Assembly: GCA_964541635.1 (NCBI GenBank)
Contig: CAZIQM010000012.1
Coordinates: 1 to 24,875, forward strand
Source: DALYDP01 sp964541635
GTDB taxonomy: Bacteria > Patescibacteriota > Gracilibacteria > Peribacterales > Peribacteraceae
DNA length: 24,875 bases
Reading direction: 5' to 3'
Made by a program: the position numbers and the translations under genes
In this document: positions 14,588 through 21,566 of the stretch, in pieces
Position numbering within the stretch: the stretch's first letter is position 1
Layout of the letters: the number at the start of each line of letters is the position of its first letter
Notes under the pieces: generated by a model
Databases searched by the model: none
The model's input: the letters and a program-made list of their open reading frames with translations, nothing else
What the model was told of the DNA's origin: nothing

Positions 14588-17391
14588 GGGAGTTGGATGT
14601 AGGCGATGCCCGCGCCGGGGTCGTTCACCACGATCTTGATGCCGAGATTCGGGGCGTTCACGAAGTCGACGAACGCCTGGACCTTCTTGTGGAGGCTGCC
14701 GTTGGGGTCCTTCTCGATCGTCTGCGTGTTCATGTCGAAGATCATGCTGTTGAAACCGAGCGCCTGGAGGCGCGCCAACGTCTTGGCCGCGTCTCGTTCC
14801 TGGTTGATGCAGTTGAACATGTCGAGCTGGTTATCGGCCAGCGGGAGCACTTCGAAGTTCTTCGGGATGAAGTACGGGATGAACGTGCCCATGCGGTAGA
14901 CGTACGGGCGGTCGGGCGTGGCCTTGGCGCGCGAGGCGATGTCTTCGCGGATATCGTCGTAGTGCGGGATCGTCCGCTCCTCCATCGTGGAGGCGCTCAC
15001 CTTGCCCATGGGGTATTCGAAGATGTTCTGCATGATGTCGAACTGCCACAGGCGGTGCGAGAACCCGGCGAGCAGCGACAACGCGAGCAGCGTGCCCGTG
15101 GTCCACCGCGTCACGACGGTCGGCGCGGTGGCCGCCAACGCCTCGAGCAACACCACGAGCCCGAGGAACATGCTCACGCCGTACCACACGATGCCGTTGG
15201 CGAGGAAACACCATTCGACGACCATGAAGACCGTGGCGCCGAGCAACAGGCGCTGCCAGCGGCCGGCGCGCGTCCAGAAGAACGGCGACAGCAACAGGAG
15301 CGGCACGAGCAGCAACGCGGGGAAGAGCGTGACGTAGTAGCCGTAGGTGTCGACGTTCATGACCGCGCGCCAGGGCAGGCCGGCGTAGTGCCAGATGCCT
15401 TTGTAGTCGCCCCAGTAACGGTCGAGCTCCTCGGCCTTCGAGGTCGAGACGCAGGCGGGGTTCTTCGTGTCGACCTGCAGCTCCGGCGGCAGGGACTTCA
15501 CGATCACGGCGCCGACCGGGGGCGCGCTGCCGTCGATGAGGATGGCGGGCGCCATGCGGTTGGCGTGCGCGAGTTCGAGCTTCAGCGGGAAGTGGCCGTA
15601 CGACAGGTTGTTCGAGACCATCCACGGGAGGATGGGCACGGCCATGGCCACGGCGAACACGCCGAGGCGCACCGCGAGGGTGCGGACGGCGGACGTCTTG
15701 GAGCGCAGCGAGTACGCGACCAAGGCCGCGCCGAGCACCGCGAGGGCGATGAACAGGACGTTCTGCGACAGGATCGCGGAATCGCCGAAGACCTTCCCGG
15801 AAACCTCCGCCACCTTGAAGATGCCCTGTTTCACGAACACCGCGAACGAGAGGACGACAGCCCCGAGCATGCCGGCCCAACCGAGCTGCGCCCCGGCCAT
15901 CACCGTGCCGAGTGCCATGATGAGCATGGTGGCCGTCGGCTTCATGCCGAACGCGAAGCCGGCGAACACGCCCGCGAGGGCGAGGAGCGGCAGCACCGAC
16001 GATTCATGCGAGGGATCGCTCTCCTCGTCGTCGCCCGGCGGGCAAACCGCCAGGAACGCGCAGAACGCCGCGAGGGCGCCCACCGCGAAGATGGCGTTGT
16101 CGACCTTCATGTCGGCGAACGAGAAGTGCCCGACCATGGGGAGCGAGTAGTAGAGCAGCGCGGAGAGCACGCCCCGCCCCTGCCCCAGGTACGCGCGGCC
16201 GAAGAGCCACACGGTCATCACCGCGAGCAATCCCGCGGACCAGTTGATGAGCATCGAGAGCGTCGCGCCAAAGATGCTGTCGTACCCGAACCACAGGAAG
16301 CCGAGCGACGTGACGTACTCCCAGCTGAACGTGGAGAGCGTCGGGATGAAGTGGCCGTAGCTCACGAGCAACCTCGGTTGGTTGAGGTAACGCCCCAGGT
16401 CGTCCCAGCCGATGGGGAACGGCCGCACGACGTTGAGGAAGTTGAACGCGAGGAAGCTGATGAGCAGCCACGCGACGATGACGTTCACGCTCCAGGGACG
16501 GACCTCGATGTCCAACCGCTCTGACCAGGCTGCGCGCAACCAGAACAACGCGTGGGGGAAGAGCGCCGCCGGGATGCCGAGCAGCAACAACCACCCGGCC
16601 ACCTGCGTGTAGACGCCGACCATCGCGACGAGCCAGAGGATGGCGACGAGCAGGCACGCGCCGAGGCCCGCGCTCACGACGCCCTCCGCCATCGGCGGGA
16701 AATTCCGCAGCCGGACGGCGTGCAGGACGGCGCGTCCGAGCACGAGCACGTTGAAGATGAGGAGCAGGATCATGCCCATCTGCGCGAGGACGCGGGTGAA
16801 GAACCCCGACTGCAAGCAGAGGAAACTGTAGTTGTACGCCATGCTTCCGTTCACCAGCGGCACGGGCGACACGAGGCATCCGCGGTCCTTGAGTTCGTCG
16901 AAATTCGCGCGCAGATCCTGGAGGCCTTCGGCGCTCACGTCCGGATACACGGCGGCCGTCGGCTCGATGACGCGGTTCATGGGGAGCCCGCCGTTGTCGC
17001 TGTACATCAACCCGAGGAGTAGCGCCCACGCGGACAACACGAACAGCGCGACCATCGTGACCGGCCGGAGGGTTTCGCGGATGACCCATTCCTCGTCGCG
17101 CATGTAGGACCGGACGGCGAACCCGCCGAGGACCAGGAGGCTGAGGATGACGTACAGGAAGAAGGGACCGAGTTTCCCGACGAACGAGAACGCGGTCGCG
17201 AAGAGCGCGACGACTCCCCCGCACGCGGACGATTCGCCGCAGATGGACGCGACGAGCGTTCGGCCGGAATCGCCGATCATCGCGGCTTGGTGGACCGGCG
17301 ACGCGTAGTACGCGACGGTGACGATGAGCCCCCACGCGACGAGGGCGACCAGGAGGGCGATGCCGAGCGAGCGGCGGGTGGATTCGTTCAT
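14584..17391 (-). CDS. Giant multi-pass GT-C membrane glycosyltransferase (GT39/ArnT-like)
   Basis: 935 residues, ATG at 17389-17391. Long hydrophobic segments run from about residue 10 to 770, with roughly 18-20 likely membrane helices. The C-terminal ~165 residues are hydrophilic and probably extracytoplasmic. An acidic pair in PIGWDDLGRYLNQP (D330, D331) after a helix is the expected catalytic motif of the first external loop of GT-C enzymes. That motif usually sits near the N-terminus, so the first ~300 residues look like an added membrane domain. It heads an operon with a DPM1-like synthase and DUF2304, which fits use of a polyprenyl-phosphate sugar to glycosylate a surface polymer, lipid or protein. 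A TACAAT element lies 22 nt before the ATG, with no Shine-Dalgarno site. Acceptor unknown. Confidence 0.82.
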   Translation of the reverse strand: MNESTRRSLGIALLVALVAWGLIVTVAYYASPVHQAAMIGDSGRTLVASICGESSACGGVVALFATAFSFVGKLGPFFLYVILSLLVLGGFAVRSYMRDEEWVIRETLRPVTMVALFVLSAWALLLGLMYSDNGGLPMNRVIEPTAAVYPDVSAEGLQDLRANFDELKDRGCLVSPVPLVNGSMAYNYSFLCLQSGFFTRVLAQMGMILLLIFNVLVLGRAVLHAVRLRNFPPMAEGVVSAGLGACLLVAILWLVAMVGVYTQVAGWLLLLGIPAALFPHALFWLRAAWSERLDIEVRPWSVNVIVAWLLISFLAFNFLNVVRPFPIGWDDLGRYLNQPRLLVSYGHFIPTLSTFSWEYVTSLGFLWFGYDSIFGATLSMLINWSAGLLAVMTVWLFGRAYLGQGRGVLSALLYYSLPMVGHFSFADMKVDNAIFAVGALAAFCAFLAVCPPGDDEESDPSHESSVLPLLALAGVFAGFAFGMKPTATMLIMALGTVMAGAQLGWAGMLGAVVLSFAVFVKQGIFKVAEVSGKVFGDSAILSQNVLFIALAVLGAALVAYSLRSKTSAVRTLAVRLGVFAVAMAVPILPWMVSNNLSYGHFPLKLELAHANRMAPAILIDGSAPPVGAVIVKSLPPELQVDTKNPACVSTSKAEELDRYWGDYKGIWHYAGLPWRAVMNVDTYGYYVTLFPALLLVPLLLLSPFFWTRAGRWQRLLLGATVFMVVEWCFLANGIVWYGVSMFLGLVVLLEALAATAPTVVTRWTTGTLLALSLLAGFSHRLWQFDIMQNIFEYPMGKVSASTMEERTIPHYDDIREDIASRAKATPDRPYVYRMGTFIPYFIPKNFEVLPLADNQLDMFNCINQERDAAKTLARLQALGFNSMIFDMNTQTIEKDPNGSLHKKVQAFVDFVNAPNLGIKIVVNDPGAGIAYIQLP

Positions 17392-17413
17392 GCGGAAGGC
17401 GAAATGCGGCCGA

Positions 17414-17419
17414 ATTGTA
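17414..17419 (-). promoter_or_regulatory. -10-like element TACAAT of the GT-C operon
   Basis: TACAAT on the minus strand ends 22 nt before the ATG at 17391, giving a leader of about 15 nt with no Shine-Dalgarno sequence. It lies 37 bp from the divergent sufS -10 element. Confidence 0.45.
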
Positions 17420-17455
17420 GCCTTCGGCGGGTGGCTTGCCCAATAAGAATGAGCC

Positions 17456-17461
17456 TATACT
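17456..17461 (+). promoter_or_regulatory. -10 element TATACT of sufS
   Basis: TATACT is followed by 9 nt and the ATG at 17471, so the leader would be at most about 3 nt. No -35 consensus is seen at the usual distance. Confidence 0.55.
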
Positions 17462-17470
17462 GGCGCCTCG

Positions 17471-18685
17471 ATGGCGCTCGATTCGTCCATCCGACGGCAA
17501 TTTCCGTTCACGCGGTTAAGGGAAGGCATCGCCTACCTCGATTCCGCGGCGACGACCCAACAGCCCCAGGCGGTGATCGACGCGGTCAGCGACCGCGCGT
17601 CGCGCGGCGTGGGCGGGGTCCATCGCGGCCTGCATCCGTTGTCGGACGAATCGACGGACGCGTTCGAACGCGCGCGGGAATCCGGCGCGCAATTCCTGGG
17701 GGCGGCCCACGCGGACGAGATCGTCTTCGTCGGCGGCACCACGATGGGCATCAACCTCGTCGCCCGTTCGCTCGGCGACTCTTGGGGCGAAGGCGACGCG
17801 GTCGTCGTGACGGAACTCGACCATCACAGCAACGTGGCCCCCTGGCTCGCGTTGAAGCAACGGCGCGGAGTCGAGGTGCGATGGATCGGCGTCGACGCCG
17901 ACGGACGCCTGAAGGACGACGACGTCGAATCCGCCTTCCGCGACGGACGCGTCCGCATGCTCGCGGTCACCGGCCAGAGCAACGTGCTGGGCGTGCAACC
18001 GGACCTGGAGACGCTGGTCCGCGTCGCGCACGACCACGGGGCGCTGGCATGCGTCGACGCGGCGCAGCGGGCGGCGCACTCCCCCATCGACGTTCGGTCG
18101 ATCGATTGCGATTTTTTGGCCTGTTCCGGCCATAAAATTTACGGCCCGACCGGCATAGGCATGCTCTACGGCAAGCGCGAGCTCCTGGCCGAGATGGGAC
18201 CCTTCATGGCCGGCGGGGGGATGGTGCGGTCCGTGACGCGCGAAGGATTCGTGCCGGCGGACGCCCCGGCGCGTTTCGAAGCGGGCACGCCGAACCTCCT
18301 CGGGGCCATCGGCCTCGCGGCGGCGATCGAGTGGCAAAAGCAATTCCCGTGGGACGAAAGGATCGCGCACGAGAACGCGATGGTTTCGCTCCTGCTTGAG
18401 GAACTCCGTTCCACGGAAGGCGTCCGCGTCCTCGGACCGGGCGACGGTTCCGCGCGGGGATGCGTCGGCTTCGTGGTCGACGGACTCCACCCGCACGACG
18501 TCGCGCAGGTCCTGGGAGATCAGGGCGTGTGCGTGCGCGCGGGACACCACTGCGCCCAGCCCCTGCACGAAGCCCTCGGCATCGCGGCCTCCGTCCGCGC
18601 GTCGGTGGGCCTCTACACGAACGGCGACGACGTGCGCGCGCTGCGGCCCGCGCTCGAGAAAGCGCGCTCCGTCCTCCTCCGTTGA
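17471..18685 (+). CDS. sufS: Cysteine desulfurase, SufS type (class II)
   Basis: 404 residues, the normal SufS length. It takes sulfur from L-cysteine as an enzyme persulfide and passes it on for Fe-S cluster assembly, using PLP. YLDSAATTQQP is the N-terminal family block. TELDHHSN (H118/H119) stacks on PLP and CVDAAQ (D196, Q199) binds the cofactor. SGHKIYGPTGIG carries the PLP-lysine K222. RAGHHCAQPL holds the catalytic C361 in the short-loop SufS context. The next gene is a SufU scaffold two bases downstream, matching the SufS-SufU partnership of Gram-positive-type SUF systems. sufB, sufC and sufD are not in the window. Confidence 0.96.
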   Translation: MALDSSIRRQFPFTRLREGIAYLDSAATTQQPQAVIDAVSDRASRGVGGVHRGLHPLSDESTDAFERARESGAQFLGAAHADEIVFVGGTTMGINLVARSLGDSWGEGDAVVVTELDHHSNVAPWLALKQRRGVEVRWIGVDADGRLKDDDVESAFRDGRVRMLAVTGQSNVLGVQPDLETLVRVAHDHGALACVDAAQRAAHSPIDVRSIDCDFLACSGHKIYGPTGIGMLYGKRELLAEMGPFMAGGGMVRSVTREGFVPADAPARFEAGTPNLLGAIGLAAAIEWQKQFPWDERIAHENAMVSLLLEELRSTEGVRVLGPGDGSARGCVGFVVDGLHPHDVAQVLGDQGVCVRAGHHCAQPLHEALGIAASVRASVGLYTNGDDVRALRPALEKARSVLLR

Positions 18686-18687
18686 CC

Positions 18688-19098
18688 ATGGACCTCTACG
18701 CCGACCAAATCCTCGACCACTACAAGCATCCGCGCCACGCGGTGCCGATCGGCGGGGCAACGTGCGAACACGAGGAAACCAACCTCAGCTGCGGCGACCG
18801 CGTGAAGGTGCAGCTCGCGATCGATGGCGGCGTGGTCCGCAACGTCGGATGGCACGGCGAAGGATGCGCCATCAGCCAGGCGGGCATGTCGCTGCTTTCG
18901 GAAAAACTCATCGGCATGCCGGTCGACGAGGCGTTGAAACTGACGAAGGTCGACGCGCTTTCGCTCCTCGGCGTCCCGGTCAGCGAACGCCGCATGAAAT
19001 GCGCGCTCCTCGGCCTCCATACCGTTTTGAACACCCTCCGCCCGGGCAAAGCGCTGCCACCGCAATCCTGGACGGAAACGGTGGCAAATGCCCGATAG
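18688..19098 (+). CDS. sufU: SufU-type Fe-S assembly protein / zinc-dependent sulfurtransferase
   Basis: 136 residues, ATG at 18688, two bases after the sufS stop. It starts DLYADQILDHYKHPRH, the family signature. The three conserved cysteines are present: C35 in NLSCGDRV with D37, C60 in GEGCAISQAG, and C105 in RRMKCALLG. In SufU these bind zinc and accept the sulfane sulfur from SufS. A gap between the second and third cysteine blocks is shorter than in Bacillus SufU. Co-transcription with sufS is likely. The IscU alternative is less likely because the partner is SufS and the RMKCA block is SufU-like. Confidence 0.93.
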   Translation: MDLYADQILDHYKHPRHAVPIGGATCEHEETNLSCGDRVKVQLAIDGGVVRNVGWHGEGCAISQAGMSLLSEKLIGMPVDEALKLTKVDALSLLGVPVSERRMKCALLGLHTVLNTLRPGKALPPQSWTETVANAR

Positions 19099-19104
19099 GC
19101 CCAG

Positions 19105-19110
19105 TACACT
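19105..19110 (+). promoter_or_regulatory. Possible -10 element TACACT for tRNA-Thr
   Basis: TACACT lies 25 nt before the mature tRNA 5' end, a plausible -10 with a short 5' leader. It is just after the sufU stop. The -35 is not recognisable. Confidence 0.35.
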
Positions 19111-19135
19111 CCGCCCCGCTCCTTCATTTCCCCAA

Positions 19136-19210
19136 GCCGTCGTAGCTCAGTGGTAGAGCACCTCCATGGTAAGGAGGTGGTCGCCGGTTCAATCCCGGTC
19201 GACGGCTCCA
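19136..19210 (+). tRNA. tRNA-Thr (anticodon GGT)
   Basis: All arms pair. The acceptor stem is GCCGTCG (19136-19142) with CGACGGC (19200-19206). The D stem is GCTC/GAGC, and the anticodon stem CCTCC/GGAGG encloses loop ATGGTAA with anticodon GGT at 19168-19170. The T arm is GCCGG-TTCAATC-CCGGT, and a T discriminator plus encoded CCA runs to 19210. It is 75 nt and looks fully functional. A damaged copy follows 20 bp downstream. Confidence 0.96.
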
Positions 19211-19230
19211 TTTCATCATAGGTCAACCGA

Positions 19231-19347
19231 GCCGTCGTAGCTCAGTGCCGCGTGCGTTCAGCGAGCGAAACGAAAACGTGCTGACGCCGCAGCGTCATCT
19301 CCATGGTAAGGAGGTGTTCGCCGGTTCAATCCCGGTCGACGGCTCCA
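19231..19347 (+). pseudogene. Second tRNA-Thr(GGT)-like copy interrupted by a 51-nt insert in the D-arm
   Basis: The first 17 nt (19231-19247) are identical to the intact tRNA-Thr. The last 49 nt (19299-19347), covering the anticodon arm, T arm, acceptor 3' strand and CCA, differ from it at one base (T for G at 19317). The 9 nt GTAGAGCAC of the intact gene are replaced by 51 nt (19248-19298). The insert contains a hairpin, GCGTTCAGC (19254-19262) with GCTGACGC (19280-19287), one bulge and a 17-nt loop. The acceptor, anticodon and T stems can still form. A GAGC at 19263-19266 could still close the D stem with a large loop. It is most simply a disrupted duplicate; a functional RNA with an odd D-arm cannot be excluded. 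Confidence 0.85.
19254..19287 (+). other. Stem-loop within the tRNA-Thr insert
   Basis: Eight base pairs with one bulged T close an A-rich 17-nt loop. It is far smaller than any group I intron and encodes nothing. It may be a remnant of a small palindromic element. Confidence 0.5.
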
Positions 19348-19363
19348 TCACGTATGGCTAACG

Positions 19364-20053
19364 TCACGCACCCGCGATGACACGCGCCAGCTTCATGCGG
19401 AACAGCCGCTTGATTTCGAGCTGCACGGCCTCCTTCGGCTGGGCGGCATTGACGACGATCAGCTTGTCCTGCGAGCGGAGGAGTTCGGCGACTTCGTAGA
19501 GCTCCTGCGCTTCGTCGAGGCGCTTGGCGCGGGCGGCGGGACTGACGTCGTCCTCGCGCGGCTTGATCGCCGGATTGGTTTTGGCGGCGAGCACCATCTG
19601 CTCCCCGCGGATGCGCATGCGCTCTTCCGAAATCTCGCGCTCCACCTGGGGATCCTCGCTCAGGCGGAGATGGATCATGAGGTCGTTGCGGTTGTGGCGC
19701 TCGATCGCCTGGTTATACGCCGGGACCTGCGCGATGCTCCGGGGGAATCCGTCGAAGAACCACAACGCGTCGGGGTCGAGCGTCGCGATCTCGTCGTTGA
19801 TGACGGGGATGATTTCGCTGTCGGGAACGAGGGAGCCCTTCGGCAACCCCTTCACGTACTGGCCGAACGCGGTATTGCGGCGGATGTGCCCGCGCACGAT
19901 GGCGCCCACCTCCATGACGTTCGTTTGCACCTTGGCTTCCGTCAATGCTTCCACCAACGGCTTGGTGTTCGTTTCCTTCCCGGCTCCGGGGAACCCGAAG
20001 AAGGAATAGGTGTCGGAATCGGCGACGCGGGATTCGAGGTGGTGGACGGACAT
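19364..20053 (-). CDS. Adenylate kinase-like nucleoside monophosphate kinase with altered P-loop
   Basis: 229 residues, ATG at 20051-20053. The P-loop GFPGAGKET (about residues 20-28) is that of adenylate kinases, but the second Gly of the usual GKGT is Glu. EVGAIVRGHIRRNTAFGQYVKGLPKGSLVPD matches the NMP-binding domain, and FFDGFPRS is the DGFPRT block. KPREDDVSPAARAKRL carries the R-x-D-D...RL lid and ADP-binding arginines. The lid is short and has no zinc cysteines. The role is conversion of AMP (or another NMP) and ATP to diphosphates. The Glu next to the P-loop Lys could change activity, so the gene symbol is withheld. Two promoter-like sequences lie upstream; there is no Shine-Dalgarno site. 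Confidence 0.82.
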   Translation of the reverse strand: MSVHHLESRVADSDTYSFFGFPGAGKETNTKPLVEALTEAKVQTNVMEVGAIVRGHIRRNTAFGQYVKGLPKGSLVPDSEIIPVINDEIATLDPDALWFFDGFPRSIAQVPAYNQAIERHNRNDLMIHLRLSEDPQVEREISEERMRIRGEQMVLAAKTNPAIKPREDDVSPAARAKRLDEAQELYEVAELLRSQDKLIVVNAAQPKEAVQLEIKRLFRMKLARVIAGA

Positions 20054-20092
20054 AGGAACGTAGGGGATGTGGGAGTGGGAAAACGAGTCGCG

Positions 20093-20121
20093 CTTATACG
20101 CGCGTCGCCACGTGCAGGCAA
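20093..20121 (-). promoter_or_regulatory. Proximal promoter of the adenylate kinase-like gene
   Basis: On the minus strand, -35 TTGCCT (20121-20116), 17-bp spacer, -10 TATAAG (20098-20093). The leader would be about 33 nt and has no Shine-Dalgarno site. Confidence 0.5.
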
Positions 20122-20178
20122 GGGTGACCTCGGATTTTTCGGTTGAGGGGCTGCGCGCCTCGCGGAACGATAGATGTT

Positions 20179-20206
20179 ATTATCAGTAATTTATAATTTT
20201 TGTCAA
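20179..20206 (-). promoter_or_regulatory. Distal AT-rich promoter with perfect -35
   Basis: On the minus strand, consensus TTGACA (20206-20201), 16-bp AT-rich spacer, GATAAT (20184-20179). Transcripts would have about 120 nt before the ATG at 20053. No gene or known RNA is recognised in this leader. Confidence 0.6.
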
Positions 20207-20230
20207 TACAACGCGAGGGGGGCGTTCCGG

Positions 20231-20259
20231 TTGTGGCATCGGCATCGTTTCGCTATAAG
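20231..20259 (+). promoter_or_regulatory. Enolase promoter
   Basis: -35 TTGTGG (20231-20236), 17-bp spacer, -10 TATAAG (20254-20259). The leader would be about 20 nt, pyrimidine-rich and without a Shine-Dalgarno site before the ATG at 20286. Confidence 0.6.
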
Positions 20260-20285
20260 ACTCCAGCATTTCCCTCCCCCGTTCC

Positions 20286-21554
20286 ATGCCCACCGTTTCC
20301 TCCCTTAAGGCACGCCAGATCCTCGACTCCCGCGGCAACCCCACGGTCGAAGTCGACTGCACGCTCAGCGACGGCTCTTTCGGCCGCGCGGCCGTGCCGT
20401 CCGGCGCGTCCACCGGTTCGCACGAAGCCCTCGAGCTCCGCGACGGCGACAAATCGAAGTACCTCGGCAAGTCGGTCCTCAAGGCGGTGGCCAACGTCGA
20501 CTCCATCGCGAAGGCGGTGATCGGCATGGACGCGGGCGACCAGCGCGCGATCGACAAGAAGATGCTCGAACTCGACGGCACGCCGAACAAGGCGACCCTC
20601 GGCGCCAACGCCGTCCTCGGCGTCTCGATGGCGGTAAGCCGCGCGCGAGCGGCCTCGGAGAAGAAGCCCCTGTGGAAGTCCCTCGCAGACCACTTCGGCA
20701 CGCAGGACGCGACGCTGCTCCCGACCCCGCTCATGAACGTCATCAACGGCGGCGCGCACGCGGACAGCGGCCTCAGCTTCCAGGAGTGCATGATCGTCCC
20801 GACGGGCTTCTCGACCTTCGCCGAAGCGCTCCGCGCCGGCGCGGAAACGTTCCACGCGCTGAAGTCGATCCTCAAGGAAGGCGGCCACGTCACGGCCGTC
20901 GGCGACGAAGGCGGCTTCGCCCCGCATCTCACGAACAGCGACGACGCGTTCGGCACGCTGACGAAGGCCATCGAGAAGGCCGGCTACACCGGCAAGATGC
21001 AGCTCGCGATCGACGCCGCCGCGTCGGAGTTCTACAAGGACGGCGCGTACCACATCGACGGGAAGGTCCTGAACTCGAGCGAACTCACGGCCTACTACGA
21101 AGCGCTCTGCGCCAAGTACCCGATCGTCTCGATTGAAGACAGTCACGCCGAGGACGACTGGGCGGGCTTCCAGGAGATGGTCGCGAAACTGGGCCACAAG
21201 GTGCAGATCGTCGGCGACGACCTGCTCGTCACGAACGTCGAACGCATCGCGAAGGCCATCGAGGCCAAGGCCGCGACGTCGGTGCTCATCAAACTGAACC
21301 AGATCGGCTCCGTCTCCGAGACCGTCGACGCCATCCAGATGGCGCAGAAGGCCGGCTGGACCGCGATCTCCTCGCACCGCTCCGGCGAGACGGAAGACAC
21401 GTTCATCAGCCACCTCGCGGTGGGCCTCCGCACGGGCCAGATCAAGACCGGCTCGCTCTCCCGCACGGACCGCATCTGCAAGTACAACGAACTCCTCCGC
21501 ATCGAAGAGGAGCTGGGCGGCGCGGCGAAGTACGTGAGCCCCTTCAAAGCCTGA
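20286..21554 (+). CDS. eno: Enolase (phosphopyruvate hydratase)
   Basis: 422 residues, close to the usual 425-435. It converts 2-phosphoglycerate to phosphoenolpyruvate in glycolysis with two Mg ions. The start SSLKARQILDSRGNPTVEVD and VPSGASTGSHEALELRDGD are N-terminal signatures. VGDEGGFAP holds the catalytic E208. Metal ligands are D243 (AIDAAASEF), E284 (SIED) and D311 (GDDLLVTN). K336 in VLIKLNQIG is the catalytic base, and SHRSGETEDTFISHLAVG is the family signature. The segment DSHAEDDW replaces the more common DP/GLAEDDW. Its TGA overlaps the TGA-TAGACT promoter of the next gene. Confidence 0.98.
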   Translation: MPTVSSLKARQILDSRGNPTVEVDCTLSDGSFGRAAVPSGASTGSHEALELRDGDKSKYLGKSVLKAVANVDSIAKAVIGMDAGDQRAIDKKMLELDGTPNKATLGANAVLGVSMAVSRARAASEKKPLWKSLADHFGTQDATLLPTPLMNVINGGAHADSGLSFQECMIVPTGFSTFAEALRAGAETFHALKSILKEGGHVTAVGDEGGFAPHLTNSDDAFGTLTKAIEKAGYTGKMQLAIDAAASEFYKDGAYHIDGKVLNSSELTAYYEALCAKYPIVSIEDSHAEDDWAGFQEMVAKLGHKVQIVGDDLLVTNVERIAKAIEAKAATSVLIKLNQIGSVSETVDAIQMAQKAGWTAISSHRSGETEDTFISHLAVGLRTGQIKTGSLSRTDRICKYNELLRIEEELGGAAKYVSPFKA

Positions 21555-21560
21555 TAGACT
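21555..21560 (+). promoter_or_regulatory. -10-like element TAGACT directly after the enolase stop
   Basis: The enolase stop TGA forms the TGn of an extended -10 (TGA-TAGACT). Six nt follow before the GTG at 21567, the spacing for a leaderless start exactly at the GTG. Confidence 0.55.
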
Positions 21561-21566
21561 CGGTCC

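Noticed and set aside
14593..16524. A 643-codon open frame on the plus strand
   Set aside because: It is antisense to the GT-C gene, with the same biased Arg/His/Glu/Val composition and no recognisable motif.
19248..19298. Group I or group II intron in the second tRNA-Thr
   Set aside because: The insert is only 51 nt, lies in the D-arm rather than the anticodon loop, and lacks any catalytic core.
20192..20197. Plus-strand TATAAT as the enolase -10
   Set aside because: It is about 90 nt upstream without a matching -35. The TTGTGG/TATAAG pair at 20231-20259 fits better, and this AT patch is better read as a minus-strand promoter.
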